Source: Enterobacter sp. RIT418 (GTDB lineage Bacteria; Pseudomonadota; Gammaproteobacteria; Enterobacterales; Enterobacteriaceae). Taken from it: DNA of 53,218 nt. Shown piece after piece: positions 10,158-18,547 of this stretch. Every line of letters starts with the position of its first letter. The stretch's first letter is position 1. The notes beneath the pieces are model-generated. The model saw nothing but the letters and a program-made list of their open reading frames with translations, ran no database searches and was not told the origin of the DNA. The position numbers and the translations under genes were made by a program. The stretch is from assembly GCF_003057745.1 (NCBI RefSeq), contig NZ_QBJD02000024.1, forward strand, positions 1 to 53,218. The letters are read 5' to 3'.

Positions 10158-10805
10158 ATGGCACGCAAAAAGAAAGATGAAGCACAAAAGACCCGCCAGC
10201 AGCTGATAGAGGCTGCTATCGAACAGTTTGCTATGCGCGGCGTGGCTAATACCACGTTGACCGATATTGCCGATGCCGCCAACGTAACCCGCGGTGCCGT
10301 GTACTGGCATTTTTCCAGCAAATCGGAAATTTTTAACGCTATCTGGGAGCAGCAGTTACCGCTGCGTGACATTATTCGAGACCGGTTAGCGTTATCGGAA
10401 AATGATAATCCTCTGCTGTTGCTTCGCGAGCAATTTATTGCTGCCTTGCAGTACATTGCGCGAGAACCCCGCCAGTATTCCCTCTTACAAATTCTTTATC
10501 ATAAGTGTGAATTTCATAGCGATATGATATCAGAGTATGAAATACGAAATCGTATTGGGCTAAACGGCGATCGTTTTCGCACCGTGCTGGAGCGGTGCAT
10601 ATCAAAACGCGTGATCTCGCCGAACGTCAATGTTGAACTCACGCTGATTGCCTTCCACGGTTTTTTTAGTGGAATAATTAAAAACTGGTTAATGAATAGC
10701 GACAGTTTCAACCTATATCAGGAAGCGCCCGCGCTGGTGGATTACATTCTGGCGACGCTGCAGACTGCGCGAGTGCCGCCAGAGGCTTGCGAGGCGGCAT
10801 TATGA
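10158..10805 (+). CDS. acrS: TetR-family efflux regulator AcrS (EnvR)
   Basis: TetR/AcrR-family transcription factor of 215 residues. The N-terminal helix-turn-helix is well kept (about 30-55: LTDIADAANVTRGAVYWHFSSK), and the C-terminal ligand domain carries the family hallmark ILYHKCEF near residues 111-118. In E. coli, AcrS represses the acrAB pump and lies divergent to acrEF. The same arrangement here supports the name, although the C-terminal half is quite diverged from the K-12 protein. Its stop codon overlaps the 3' end of the converging MHYT-GGDEF-EAL gene by 6 nt, and no terminator separates the two. Confidence 0.88.
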   Translation: MARKKKDEAQKTRQQLIEAAIEQFAMRGVANTTLTDIADAANVTRGAVYWHFSSKSEIFNAIWEQQLPLRDIIRDRLALSENDNPLLLLREQFIAALQYIAREPRQYSLLQILYHKCEFHSDMISEYEIRNRIGLNGDRFRTVLERCISKRVISPNVNVELTLIAFHGFFSGIIKNWLMNSDSFNLYQEAPALVDYILATLQTARVPPEACEAAL

Positions 10806-12884
10806 GCGCATTTTAGAGGGGAACGCCTCCCCATCACGACAGAGCGCCTCGACGGTCTCGGCGGAGACCGGTTTTCCTAATAAATATCCCTGAAGCGTAT
10901 TGCAGCCAAGCTCCGTCAAAAACGCCTGCTGCTCCACGGTTTCCACCCCTTCCGCAACCACTTTCAGGTTCAGCGTTTTAGCCAGCGCGACGATGGCCGA
11001 TACGATCGTCGCATCTTCATTTTCCCCGCTCAGCTCTTTCACAAAGGCACGATCGATTTTGAGCTCGCAGGCGGGCAATCGTTTTAGATAAAGCAGGCTC
11101 GAGTAGCCTGTCCCAAAGTCATCAATCGAGGCTTTTACGCCTGCCTGCGTCAGCTCGGTCAGTACCCGCACGCTTTCGTCAGGGTTGCTCATGGCCGTGG
11201 TTTCAGTGACCTCAAGGATCAGCGTTTCAGGCGGAATGGCGTGGCGGGCAAGGCACTCAAGCACGGTCTTTACCAGTGACGGCTGCTCAAACTGCAGCGT
11301 AGAAAGGTTCACCGCCATCGACCAGCCCGCATGCCCCTGAAGATGCCACTCGCGCAGCTGGCGGCAGGCTTCATCGATGACCCAGTTGCCGATGGGAATG
11401 ATAAGGCCGGTTTTTTCCGCCAGAGGGAGAAACTGGTCCGGGGTCAGCAGGCCTTGCTTAGGATGTTGCCAGCGCAGCAGCGCCTCAAATCCAAGGATCG
11501 GCCCGGTCGGCGCGTGGAATTTCGGCTGGTAGAGTAAGCGTAGTTCGTTACGATCTACCGCCATCCACAGATCGTTCATGAGCTGCAGGCTCGTCTGCGC
11601 CAGGGTGTTCATCGACGGCTGGAAAAAGTGATACCCGTTGCGGCCCATATGTTTGGTGTGGTACATGGCCGCATCCGCGTTAAACATCAGTTCGCGTTCA
11701 TTCTTTCCGTCGTGCGGGTAGAGGGCTATGCCTATGCTGAGGGTGACCATCAGCTCATAGGGCTCAACGTTGAACGGGCTATCGATGGCGCGCACCAGCG
11801 CGCTGGCCAGCGAAGCGGCATCGTCCGGCGAGCCTGTCTCGGCCAGCAGGACAAACTCGTCTCCGCCGATACGCGCCAGCGTGTACTGGCCTTTCAGCGG
11901 CAGCAGCAGCCGCTGGGTAACGGCAACCAGAAGCTTGTCGCCAACATCATGACCATAGGCGTCATTGATGGCCTTAAAGCCGTCGAGATCCATAAACATC
12001 AGTGCGAAACGGTTCCCCTCACGGTCGGCTTTGCTGATGGCCTGATCGAGCCTGTCTTCCAGAAGAATACGGTTAGGAAGGCGCGTTAGCGTATCGTGCA
12101 GGGCAAGCTGAGCCAGCTCTCGATTGGCTTCCGCCAGCGAAGAGGCCAGCAGCGACGTGCGGGCCTGAAGACGGGCATCCAGCATTGAGACCAGCAGCGT
12201 AATGCCCAAAATGGAGAGCGCCATGACGCTCACCAGGACAGCGAGCCAGCTTCCGTTGATGCCGTGGTGGTGGACCATGGTCGATGAAGGGAACTGCGCG
12301 GCCTTCATGCCCGCGTAGTGCATGCCGGCGATGGCGATCCCCATCGTGATGGCGGCCCCCAGACGCATCAGGGCGACCTGCGCCGCCTCGTGGCGCAAGC
12401 GGAAGGTCAGCCATAGCGCGGTCAGCGAGGCGGCTAGGGCGATGGCAACCGAAATCGCCACCCACGTTTTATCCCAGATAATAGCCGGCGTGACTTCCAG
12501 CGCGGCCATTCCGGTGTAGTGCATGGCGGCAATGCCGGTTCCCATCACGAAGGCGCCGGGGATCAGCTGCCGCAACCGCAGGCGTTCACCGCTCACAATC
12601 CACAGGGCAAATAATGATGATGCAATGGCGATGATCATCGAGAAAATCGTCAGGCCTGTGCTGTAGCTCATGCTCATGGAGAGATCCATTGCCAGCATGC
12701 CGATGAAGTGCATCGCCCACACGCCAATCCCCATCGCAATGCCGCCACCCGCAAGCCAGACGCGCGCGGTGGTGCCCTGGCTTCCGGCCACGCGCGCAGC
12801 CATGTTTAGCGCAGTATAAGCAGCAAGGATCGCCACAACAAAAGAGATTACGACGAGTATTGGGTTGTATTGGCTTACCAGCAT
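10800..12884 (-). CDS. MHYT-GGDEF-EAL membrane c-di-GMP signalling protein
   Basis: A 694-residue protein. An integral-membrane MHYT sensor (about 1-235, seven hydrophobic segments) has three repeats of the signature: MHFIGM (58-63), MHYTGM (121-126) and MHYAGM (188-193). MHYT domains are proposed to bind copper and sense O2, CO or NO. A diguanylate cyclase domain follows (about 255-425) with an intact GGDEF (340-344) and no obvious RxxD inhibitory site just before it. A phosphodiesterase domain comes last (about 435-685) with EALLR (467-471), DDFGTG and VAEGVET intact. Both catalytic domains look active; the net direction is unknown. Relatives include Pseudomonas MucR and NbdA. It is absent from this locus in E. 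coli K-12. Confidence 0.93.
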   Translation of the reverse strand: MLVSQYNPILVVISFVVAILAAYTALNMAARVAGSQGTTARVWLAGGGIAMGIGVWAMHFIGMLAMDLSMSMSYSTGLTIFSMIIAIASSLFALWIVSGERLRLRQLIPGAFVMGTGIAAMHYTGMAALEVTPAIIWDKTWVAISVAIALAASLTALWLTFRLRHEAAQVALMRLGAAITMGIAIAGMHYAGMKAAQFPSSTMVHHHGINGSWLAVLVSVMALSILGITLLVSMLDARLQARTSLLASSLAEANRELAQLALHDTLTRLPNRILLEDRLDQAISKADREGNRFALMFMDLDGFKAINDAYGHDVGDKLLVAVTQRLLLPLKGQYTLARIGGDEFVLLAETGSPDDAASLASALVRAIDSPFNVEPYELMVTLSIGIALYPHDGKNERELMFNADAAMYHTKHMGRNGYHFFQPSMNTLAQTSLQLMNDLWMAVDRNELRLLYQPKFHAPTGPILGFEALLRWQHPKQGLLTPDQFLPLAEKTGLIIPIGNWVIDEACRQLREWHLQGHAGWSMAVNLSTLQFEQPSLVKTVLECLARHAIPPETLILEVTETTAMSNPDESVRVLTELTQAGVKASIDDFGTGYSSLLYLKRLPACELKIDRAFVKELSGENEDATIVSAIVALAKTLNLKVVAEGVETVEQQAFLTELGCNTLQGYLLGKPVSAETVEALCRDGEAFPSKMRS

Positions 12885-12962
12885 AGTCTGTTGAACTCGT
12901 TATGAGAGGCTAAGCAAGAGCGGTGGAGAAGGGCTGAGACATTATCATCGTCAGATAATGAC

Positions 12963-12990
12963 TAAAAGGGATTTAAATCCCCGTTTTTAG
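12963..12990 (-). terminator. Possible terminator of yhdU
   Basis: A perfect 14-bp palindrome GGGATTTAAATCCC (12968-12981), flanked by A4 and T5 tracts, lies about 45 nt after the yhdU stop. The lack of a proper loop makes it an imperfect terminator, so the call is tentative. Confidence 0.4.
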
Positions 12991-13025
12991 TGGGTGATAG
13001 TGGAGTTTTAGGCGACGTTTAGCGT

Positions 13026-13190
13026 TCAGTCAAGATCGGAACAATTCACAAGTTTGAGGGGATTAACGGAGTTCATATTACGGCACTTATCGGTTTCGGT
13101 ACTCATTAGCTCAATCCACTGCATCAGCAGCGCATCGAAAAGAAAAACGAAGAGCGCAAAAACGACCAGCCACCAGTATTTACGAAGCAT
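13026..13190 (-). CDS. yhdU: Small membrane protein YhdU
   Basis: A 54-residue protein with one N-terminal membrane helix (about 5-25, KYWWLVVFALFVFLFDALLMQW), then a short hydrophilic tail containing two cysteines (DKCRN and LVNCSD). It closely matches E. coli YhdU over the first 50 residues but ends a few residues earlier. I chose the ATG at 13190, which gives the MLRKYWW start of the E. coli protein and has a GGA 8 nt upstream. The open frame continues 17 codons farther upstream with no support. Its function is unknown. Confidence 0.8.
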   Translation of the reverse strand: MLRKYWWLVVFALFVFLFDALLMQWIELMSTETDKCRNMNSVNPLKLVNCSDLD

Positions 13191-13307
13191 TATGCCATTC
13201 CGGGTGAAAAGAGCCTGTGAGGTGCTGGGAATATACACCAATAACGGACGTTGAAAAGTGGGAAACGTGAAGGTTTACATTGTCTTGACAGACGGTGCGG
13301 AGGCGAT

Positions 13308-13344
13308 AAAAAAGGCGCTTCCCCATGCCGAAGAGCGCCTTTTT
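13308..13344 (-). terminator. Terminator of dusB-fis
   Basis: Stem 13308-13319 (core GGCGCT) pairs with 13333-13344 (AGCGCC) and is followed by a six-T tail on the minus strand, about 25 nt after the fis stop. Confidence 0.88.
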
Positions 13345-13368
13345 AAACAAGCAGTTAGCTGATTAGTA

Positions 13369-13665
13369 TCAGTTCATGCCGTATTTTTTCAATTTCTTAC
13401 GCAGAGTACCACGGTTGATACCCATCATCAGCGCAGCGCGGGTTTGGTTACCGCGGGTGTATTGCATCACCATGTCCAACAGTGGCTGTTCAACTTCAGC
13501 CAGTACCAGCTCATACAGGTCATTAACATCCTGACCATTCAATTGAGCAAAATAGTTCTTCAGTGCCTGTTTAACCGAGTCACGCAGGGGCTTTTGAGTC
13601 ACCTGATCCTGAGAGTTAACGGTGGAAACGGTCAGTACGTCAGAATTTACGCGTTGTTCGAACAT
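13369..13665 (-). CDS. fis: Nucleoid protein Fis
   Basis: Homodimeric DNA-bending protein of 98 residues. It activates rRNA and tRNA promoters, shapes the nucleoid and assists site-specific recombination. The N-terminal beta-hairpin arm, the dimer helices and the C-terminal helix-turn-helix (about 74-95, [22 protein letters not shown]) are all present. From memory the sequence is identical or nearly so to E. coli Fis. It lies 23 nt after dusB and is co-transcribed with it from the growth-phase-controlled promoter near 14694-14722. The E. coli DNA methyltransferase gene yhdJ, normally just downstream, is missing here. Confidence 0.98.
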
Positions 13666-13688
13666 AGTTCTGTCAGCTCTTTATTTCA

Positions 13689-14654
13689 TTACGCAAGATT
13701 TTCGAAGTATGCCTCCAACGCCTCCAGCTGTTCGCTGGCATCCTCTATGGCGTTGAATGTGCGCCGAAACTGGTCATTTGGAGCGTGCTCCTGGAGATAC
13801 CAGGAGACGTGTTTACGCGCAATTCGGTACCCTTTTGCCTGGCCGTAATGGTCATGCAATTCCCGAACGTGCGAACAAAGCAAGCGCTTGACCTCTGCCA
13901 GAGGCAGCGGGGCAAGCAGCTCCCCAGTGTCCAGATAATGCTGGATTTCCCGAAAGATCCAGGGTCTTCCCTGAGCGGCACGTCCTATCATCAGAGCGTC
14001 AGCTCCCGTATAGTCGAGCACAGCTCTGGCTTTAAGCGGGTCAGTAATGTCACCATTCGCGATAATCGGAATGGAAACTGTCTGCTTAACTGCCCGAATG
14101 CTGTCGTATTCAGCTTCACCGTTGAACAAACAGGCGCGAGTGCGTCCATGTATGGTCAGGGCCTGAATGCCACAGTCTTCGGCCAGTTGGGCAATCTCTA
14201 CACAGTTACGGTGTTCCGGCGACCAACCCGTGCGAATCTTTAACGTAACAGGGACGTCCACTGCGCTGACAACCGCCGTCAGGATAGACTTCACCTGGTC
14301 GGGGTATTGCAGAAGGGCTGAACCTGCAAGCTTGCGATTCACTTTCTTGGCCGGGCACCCCATATTGATATCAATAATCTGGGCACCACTTTCCACGTTG
14401 ATACGCGCGGCATCTGCCATCTCTTCCGGTACGCTTCCGGCAATTTGCACGGTGCGAATACCGGGTTCATCAATGTGCACCATCCGTAAACGGGATTTAT
14501 CGCTTTCCCAAACCTGCGGGTTAGACGACATCATCTCGGAAACGGTTAGTCCTGCTCCCATCTCGTAGCACAGCGTCCTGAACGGCCGGTCGGTAATACC
14601 TGCCATAGGGGCTGCGATCAGGCGATTTCTGAGCTGGTGGTGTCCGATGCGCAT
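13689..14654 (-). CDS. dusB: tRNA-dihydrouridine synthase B
   Basis: FMN-dependent enzyme that reduces uridine to dihydrouridine in the tRNA D-loop (U17 in E. coli). The 321-residue TIM barrel begins with the FMN-binding [12 protein letters not shown]. It carries the catalytic cysteine at residue 100 in the motif [18 protein letters not shown] and the phosphate-binding region [16 protein letters not shown]. Length matches E. coli DusB. It is the first gene of the dusB-fis operon, so its expression should follow the strong growth-rate control of fis. Confidence 0.96.
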   Translation of the reverse strand: MRIGHHQLRNRLIAAPMAGITDRPFRTLCYEMGAGLTVSEMMSSNPQVWESDKSRLRMVHIDEPGIRTVQIAGSVPEEMADAARINVESGAQIIDINMGCPAKKVNRKLAGSALLQYPDQVKSILTAVVSAVDVPVTLKIRTGWSPEHRNCVEIAQLAEDCGIQALTIHGRTRACLFNGEAEYDSIRAVKQTVSIPIIANGDITDPLKARAVLDYTGADALMIGRAAQGRPWIFREIQHYLDTGELLAPLPLAEVKRLLCSHVRELHDHYGQAKGYRIARKHVSWYLQEHAPNDQFRRTFNAIEDASEQLEALEAYFENLA

Positions 14655-14693
14655 GAGTTAAGAAATGACCATACTGTGACTGCAAGGCGGCGT

Positions 14694-14722
14694 ATATTAC
14701 GCATTTTTTGCACGAGATGAAA
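14694..14722 (-). promoter_or_regulatory. dusB-fis promoter
   Basis: On the minus strand the -10 element TAATAT (14699-14694) and the -35 element TTTCAT (14722-14717) are separated by 17 bp. A G+C-rich discriminator (ACGCCGCC) follows. The whole block from the -35 to the dusB start closely resembles the E. coli fis promoter. In E. coli it is shut down by ppGpp/DksA and repressed by Fis itself; the same discriminator is visible here. Confidence 0.8.
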
Positions 14723-14984
14723 GGCCAAACTTTGAACAATCCACTGCGGTAGATCAAGGAATCGCCGCGTGGTTTTGCGAAGGGGATTTATTCACTATTT
14801 AAATCATTATGTTATGAGAGAATGGTGGTTTTATGTACGCTTACAATTTCCCGTAACTTCTCATCATTTCTGAAAAAATGAATCCCTTAGCCGGGATATT
14901 CTGCTGTTTTTAGCAGCAGAATATCCCGCTTCTTTGCGATCTGAGTCGCATTTTAGAACATGATATCAGCCTAAAAACGGGACG
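14723..14984. other. Intergenic region between the carbonic anhydrase gene and the dusB promoter
   Basis: This 262-bp A+T-rich gap should contain upstream Fis and CRP sites of the fis promoter; I cannot place them with confidence. It also holds the 15-bp inverted repeat described separately and a smaller hairpin TGCGA-TCTGAG-TCGCA (14935-14950). Confidence 0.45.
14892..14928. repeat. 15-bp perfect inverted repeat
   Basis: CGGGATATTCTGCTG (14892-14906) is the exact reverse complement of 14914-14928, with the loop TTTTTAG between. It lies 57 nt after the carbonic anhydrase stop. There is no T-run on either side, so it is not a standard terminator. It could still end or stabilise the carbonic anhydrase mRNA, or be a binding site. 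Confidence 0.75.
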
Positions 14985-15725
14985 TTATTCAACAACCAGG
15001 CGACCGTGCAGTGACTGTACCGGGCGGTTATTATCGTGATGCATGGTATGGGTGAATTTCGCCAGCTGTTCAGCGGAGAGGGTTAGCGGCTTCTTGAGGA
15101 CGACCCAGGTGACGCCTTCAGAGCACGGCGGAGTGGTCAGAGATCCGCTAAAGCGCCAGTAGGTTTTATTTTTGGGCAGCAGCTTATTCACATCCAGATT
15201 TTCTGTGATGGAGACGTTCTGCTCGGCCTGCTCGGGCATCACGCCCCACAGCTTTTCAAGCTCGGCATTTGCGGCGCCCTTATCGAACATGACCGCAACC
15301 ACCACCAGCTCGCCCTTGTCGTTTTTGTGTACCAGATGCATCTCCATCGCGTACTTTTTGCCATGCACGGTATTTTCGCTCGGCGCGTGGAAATGGAGCT
15401 GCTGCAGCGTCCAGCTTTGCTTATCGAGGGTAATGCTGTCGCGGGTGTCGGCTTTTTCACTCGCCTGAATGGTATGGCCGTTGTTCGTTAGCGTGACGGG
15501 ACCGTCGCTGTAGTGCGTTTGCAGCGGGGAGAAGTGGGCTTTCACCGTGGAATCAATGTCGATAGGGGATTGGTTCATTCCGGTTTGACACGTTTTGTAA
15601 GCGTCATCCAGTTCACCCCAATGTTCCGGTGCGCCTTCGCCCTGATAGCTCCAGTGGGAAGCGTAGGCCGATGTTGAGAGGATGCTTAGCGCCAGCAGCG
15701 CTACCTTGCCAGTAAAGTGTTTCAT
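14985..15725 (-). CDS. cah: Periplasmic alpha-carbonic anhydrase
   Basis: Zinc enzyme for reversible CO2 hydration, exported to the periplasm. The 246-residue precursor has a Sec signal peptide (cleavage probably after residue 22, AYA). Zinc-binding histidines are H111 and H113 (QLHFH) and H130 (EMHLVH). The proton-shuttle histidine is H84 (NNGH), the active-site threonine lies in LTTPPC (197-198), and C46 and C201 should form the usual disulfide. I chose the ATG at 15725, with AGGAAG 6 nt upstream. All key residues are present, so it should be active. E. coli K-12 has no alpha-type enzyme; Klebsiella and Enterobacter do. A Fur-like site lies upstream. Confidence 0.93.
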   Translation of the reverse strand: MKHFTGKVALLALSILSTSAYASHWSYQGEGAPEHWGELDDAYKTCQTGMNQSPIDIDSTVKAHFSPLQTHYSDGPVTLTNNGHTIQASEKADTRDSITLDKQSWTLQQLHFHAPSENTVHGKKYAMEMHLVHKNDKGELVVVAVMFDKGAANAELEKLWGVMPEQAEQNVSITENLDVNKLLPKNKTYWRFSGSLTTPPCSEGVTWVVLKKPLTLSAEQLAKFTHTMHHDNNRPVQSLHGRLVVE

Positions 15726-15755
15726 TATATTCTTCCTATGAATTTTTTTATTCAA

Positions 15756-15774
15756 ATCAATAATTATCATTATG
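15756..15774 (-). promoter_or_regulatory. Fur-box-like palindrome upstream of the carbonic anhydrase gene
   Basis: Read on the minus strand, these 19 bases agree with the Fur consensus GATAATGATAATCATTATC at 14 positions. They form the core of a longer inverted repeat with AATCA and TGATT ends. The site is 31 nt before the start codon, where a repressor could cover the promoter. Zur or another Fur-family protein cannot be excluded for a zinc enzyme. Confidence 0.55.
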
Positions 15775-15829
15775 ATTTGTGTGGTTATTTTAGCGGAGAA
15801 AGGAAGAAGCCGGGAGGAATATCAGAAGG

Positions 15830-15856
15830 AGAAAGGCGTGGTCAGAGGACCACGCC
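15830..15856 (-). terminator. Terminator of the yhdT-panF-prmA operon
   Basis: GGCGTGGTC (15835-15843) pairs with GACCACGCC (15848-15856) across an AGAG loop, 6 nt after the prmA stop. It is followed on the minus strand by the T-rich tract TTTCTCCTTC. Confidence 0.75.
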
Positions 15857-15862
15857 AAATGC

Positions 15863-16744
15863 TTATTTTTTACGACCGGTAATACGGCACCACTCTTCTT
15901 TCTCTACCACCGGGTCGAGGGTAAAAAGATCGGCATAGGCATTGCACACGCCGTCGGCCTGGCTCGCGAGGATGCCGGAAAGGCCCAGCAGGCCGCCCTC
16001 AACGGGCAGCACGCTGATTAACGGTGCCAGTTCGCGCAGTGGGCCTGCCAGAATGTTCGCGACGACGACGTCGGCTTTCATGGCTTCTGGCTGTGCATCC
16101 GGCAGATACAGCTCAAGGCGATCGGAGACGCCGTTGCGCTCGGCGTTATCGCGGCTGGCCTGAATGGCCTGCGGATCGATGTCGATCCCGATGGCTTTTG
16201 CGGCACCCAGCTTCAGCGCGGCGATCGCCAGGATCCCCGAGCCGCAGCCGAAGTCGATCACGGTTTTCCCTTCGAGATCCAGACCGTCCAGCCACTGCAG
16301 ACAGAGCGACGTCGTGGGATGCGTGCCGGTGCCGAACGCCAGGCCCGGATCGAGCATCACATTCACCGCATTTTCATCAGGCACGTCGCGCCAGCTAGGG
16401 CAGATCCAGAGGCGTTTGCCGAACTGCATCGGGTGGAAGTTATCCATCCACTCGCGCTCCCAGTCCTTATCCTCAAGCTGCTCAATTTTATGGGTAAAGC
16501 CTGCGCCCAGCAGGGGATGGTTTTCCAGAATGGCAACCACCTCTTTCATATCGGTTTCGGCATCAAACAGGCCGATCACGTCGGTATCGCCCCACAGGCG
16601 CGTTTCGCCCGGCAGCGGCTCGAAGACCGGCGTGTCATGCGTGTCCTGGAAGGTGATAGAGACCGAGCCGGCCTCCATCAGCGCATCGCTCAGCTCTTCG
16701 GCGTTGGCGCCGGTTGTATTCAGTTTTAGTTGGATCCACGGCAT
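15863..16744 (-). CDS. prmA: Ribosomal protein L11 methyltransferase
   Basis: SAM-dependent enzyme that trimethylates ribosomal protein L11. The 293 residues match E. coli PrmA. An N-terminal substrate-recognition domain is followed by a Rossmann methyltransferase domain with GTGTHPTT (138-145), the SAM-binding motif IDFGCGSG (163-170) and [10 protein letters not shown] near residue 230. It follows panF by 11 nt, the same pairing as in E. coli. Confidence 0.96.
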   Translation of the reverse strand: MPWIQLKLNTTGANAEELSDALMEAGSVSITFQDTHDTPVFEPLPGETRLWGDTDVIGLFDAETDMKEVVAILENHPLLGAGFTHKIEQLEDKDWEREWMDNFHPMQFGKRLWICPSWRDVPDENAVNVMLDPGLAFGTGTHPTTSLCLQWLDGLDLEGKTVIDFGCGSGILAIAALKLGAAKAIGIDIDPQAIQASRDNAERNGVSDRLELYLPDAQPEAMKADVVVANILAGPLRELAPLISVLPVEGGLLGLSGILASQADGVCNAYADLFTLDPVVEKEEWCRITGRKK

Positions 16745-16755
16745 GGCAAAACTCT

Positions 16756-18207
16756 TTATTTATCAGTAGAAATCATAGCGGGCTGCGGAACAGGGTGACC
16801 AAAACGGTTCCCGACCACAAACGCCAGTAAACTTAACAGTAGCGAAGGCACAATTGGATGGAAGCCCAGGTACTGAATCTTAAACGTTGCCAGCACGGCA
16901 TACAGCACGCCGCCAACAATCATTCCGCTCAGCGCACCGGCAGCGTTGGCTCGCTCCCAGTAAAGCCCCAGCACCAGCGGCCACAGGAAGACCGCCTCAA
17001 GCCCACCGAACGCGAGCAGGTTGAGCCAGATGATCATCTCCGGCGGACGCCAGGCGGCCAGCAGCAGCAACGCCCCTAACAGCAGCGTAATCACGGCTGA
17101 CATCCGCTTCAGGCGTCGCTCGTTTTCGACCTGCTCCGGGCGCAGGTTCAGATAGAGGTCTTTAATGATCGTAGCGGAACTCTGCAGTAGCTGGGCGTTA
17201 ATGGTCGACATTATGGCGGCCATTGGCGCGGCAAGGAATATCCCCGCGGCAAAAGGCGGAAGCACTTTGACCATCAGTGTCGGGATCACCAAATCGGGAA
17301 CCGTAAGGTCGGGGATCACCGCGCGTCCTAACGCACCCGCCAGATGCATACCGAACATCAGGATTGCAACAACGACCGTCCCGATAATAATGCCCCGGTG
17401 AACGGCTTTGCTGTCTTTATAGGAGATACAACGCACGGCGGTATGCGGCAGGCCAATCACCCCAAAGCACACCAGCACCCAGAACGACGTCATAAACGTT
17501 GGCGAAAGAATATCATCCGCACCCTGTGGGGAAATCAGTTTCGGATCAATCGCTTCAAGGGTTTCAACGGCATGGCTCAGGCCACCTGCGGCGTGAACAA
17601 TTCCCACCAGCAGAACGATTGTGCCGACCAGCATCACCATCCCCTGCAGCGTATCGTTCAGCACGCTGGCGCGAAATCCGCCAAAGGCGGTATACAGCGC
17701 AATGCTCACCCCAAAGATGATAAGGCCCGTCTCATAGGGGATCCCAGCAGCGGTTTCCAGCAATCGTGCCCCGCCGATAAACTGTACCGTCATTGCACCA
17801 ATAAACGCGACCAGCAGGCTTAAGCTTGCCAGCCACACCAGCAGACGGCTCTGGTAGCGCGCAAACAGCATATCGTTGAGCGTCACGGCGTTATAACGGC
17901 GTGCCAGAATGGCAAACTTTTTACCCAGTATACCCAGCGAGAGCCAGACGGCAGGCAGCTGAATCATTGCGAGCAGCACCCAACCTAACCCGTATTTATA
18001 GGCTGCACCGGGACCACCGATAAACGAGCTGGCGCTGATATAGGTGGCAGTAAGCGTCATGGCTAGCACGACTCCGCCCATCGAGCGACTGCCGAGGAAA
18101 TACTCATTCAGGAAGGTGCCGGTAGTTCGCTTACGCATTGCATAAATGGACAAAACAAATACGACCACCAGGTACGCGACCAGCGGCAGAATGACTTCAA
18201 GCTGCAT
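16756..18207 (-). CDS. panF: Sodium/pantothenate symporter
   Basis: Inner-membrane SSS-family transporter that takes up pantothenate, the precursor of coenzyme A, with sodium. The protein is 483 residues with about 13 hydrophobic segments and the family motif [15 protein letters not shown]. Three ATG codons stand in a row at 18213, 18210 and 18207. The third is chosen because GGAGG ends 6 nt before it and the resulting MQLEVILPL start matches E. coli. The start overlaps the end of yhdT by 11 nt, so the two are translationally coupled. Confidence 0.95.
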   Translation of the reverse strand: MQLEVILPLVAYLVVVFVLSIYAMRKRTTGTFLNEYFLGSRSMGGVVLAMTLTATYISASSFIGGPGAAYKYGLGWVLLAMIQLPAVWLSLGILGKKFAILARRYNAVTLNDMLFARYQSRLLVWLASLSLLVAFIGAMTVQFIGGARLLETAAGIPYETGLIIFGVSIALYTAFGGFRASVLNDTLQGMVMLVGTIVLLVGIVHAAGGLSHAVETLEAIDPKLISPQGADDILSPTFMTSFWVLVCFGVIGLPHTAVRCISYKDSKAVHRGIIIGTVVVAILMFGMHLAGALGRAVIPDLTVPDLVIPTLMVKVLPPFAAGIFLAAPMAAIMSTINAQLLQSSATIIKDLYLNLRPEQVENERRLKRMSAVITLLLGALLLLAAWRPPEMIIWLNLLAFGGLEAVFLWPLVLGLYWERANAAGALSGMIVGGVLYAVLATFKIQYLGFHPIVPSLLLSLLAFVVGNRFGHPVPQPAMISTDK

Positions 18208-18439
18208 CATCATCCTCCAGCGGGATATCCCGGTAGATAAATTTCACCATTGCCCAGCACAGCAGGATAAAGACCAGCGGCACCAGCAGGCAGGCCATTT
18301 CGAACCAGTGCGGCAGGCCGGTTATGCCGATAGCGGAATCAGGTAAGTAAGCGGTTGCTAACCATGCGGCAAGATAGAGAAGGGTCAGCCACAGCGCCCA
18401 GCGCGCTTCTTTATGGGCCTGAACAAAACGCTTGTCCAT
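18197..18439 (-). CDS. yhdT: Small membrane protein YhdT
   Basis: An 80-residue inner-membrane protein of the DUF997 family with two hydrophobic segments (about 15-33 and 47-68) and the acidic tail PLEDDDAA. It is close to E. coli YhdT. Its last codons overlap the panF start, and the ribosome-binding site of panF lies inside it. The constant pairing suggests a role with the pantothenate transporter, but no function is known to me. Confidence 0.92.
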   Translation of the reverse strand: MDKRFVQAHKEARWALWLTLLYLAAWLATAYLPDSAIGITGLPHWFEMACLLVPLVFILLCWAMVKFIYRDIPLEDDDAA

Positions 18440-18505
18440 TTTTTGTCCCTTGTGGATAAAGAAAGCGAGGATTGTACATGATGGGGCATGGCTCCCCCCA
18501 GAAAT

Positions 18506-18532
18506 AAAAAAGGCCGGATTAACCGGCCTTTT
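18506..18532 (-). terminator. Terminator of aroQ-accB-accC
   Basis: A ten-base stem (18508-18517 with 18523-18532, core GGCCGG/CCGGCC), a five-base loop and a T-tail on the minus strand lie 15 nt after the accC stop. Confidence 0.88.
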
Positions 18533-18547
18533 AGCGTTGCTGCAAAC

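Noticed and set aside
13026..13368. A remnant of the yhdJ methyltransferase between yhdU and fis
   Set aside because: Only about 178 bp separate yhdU from the fis stop, and part of that is the fis terminator. No methyltransferase motif is visible.
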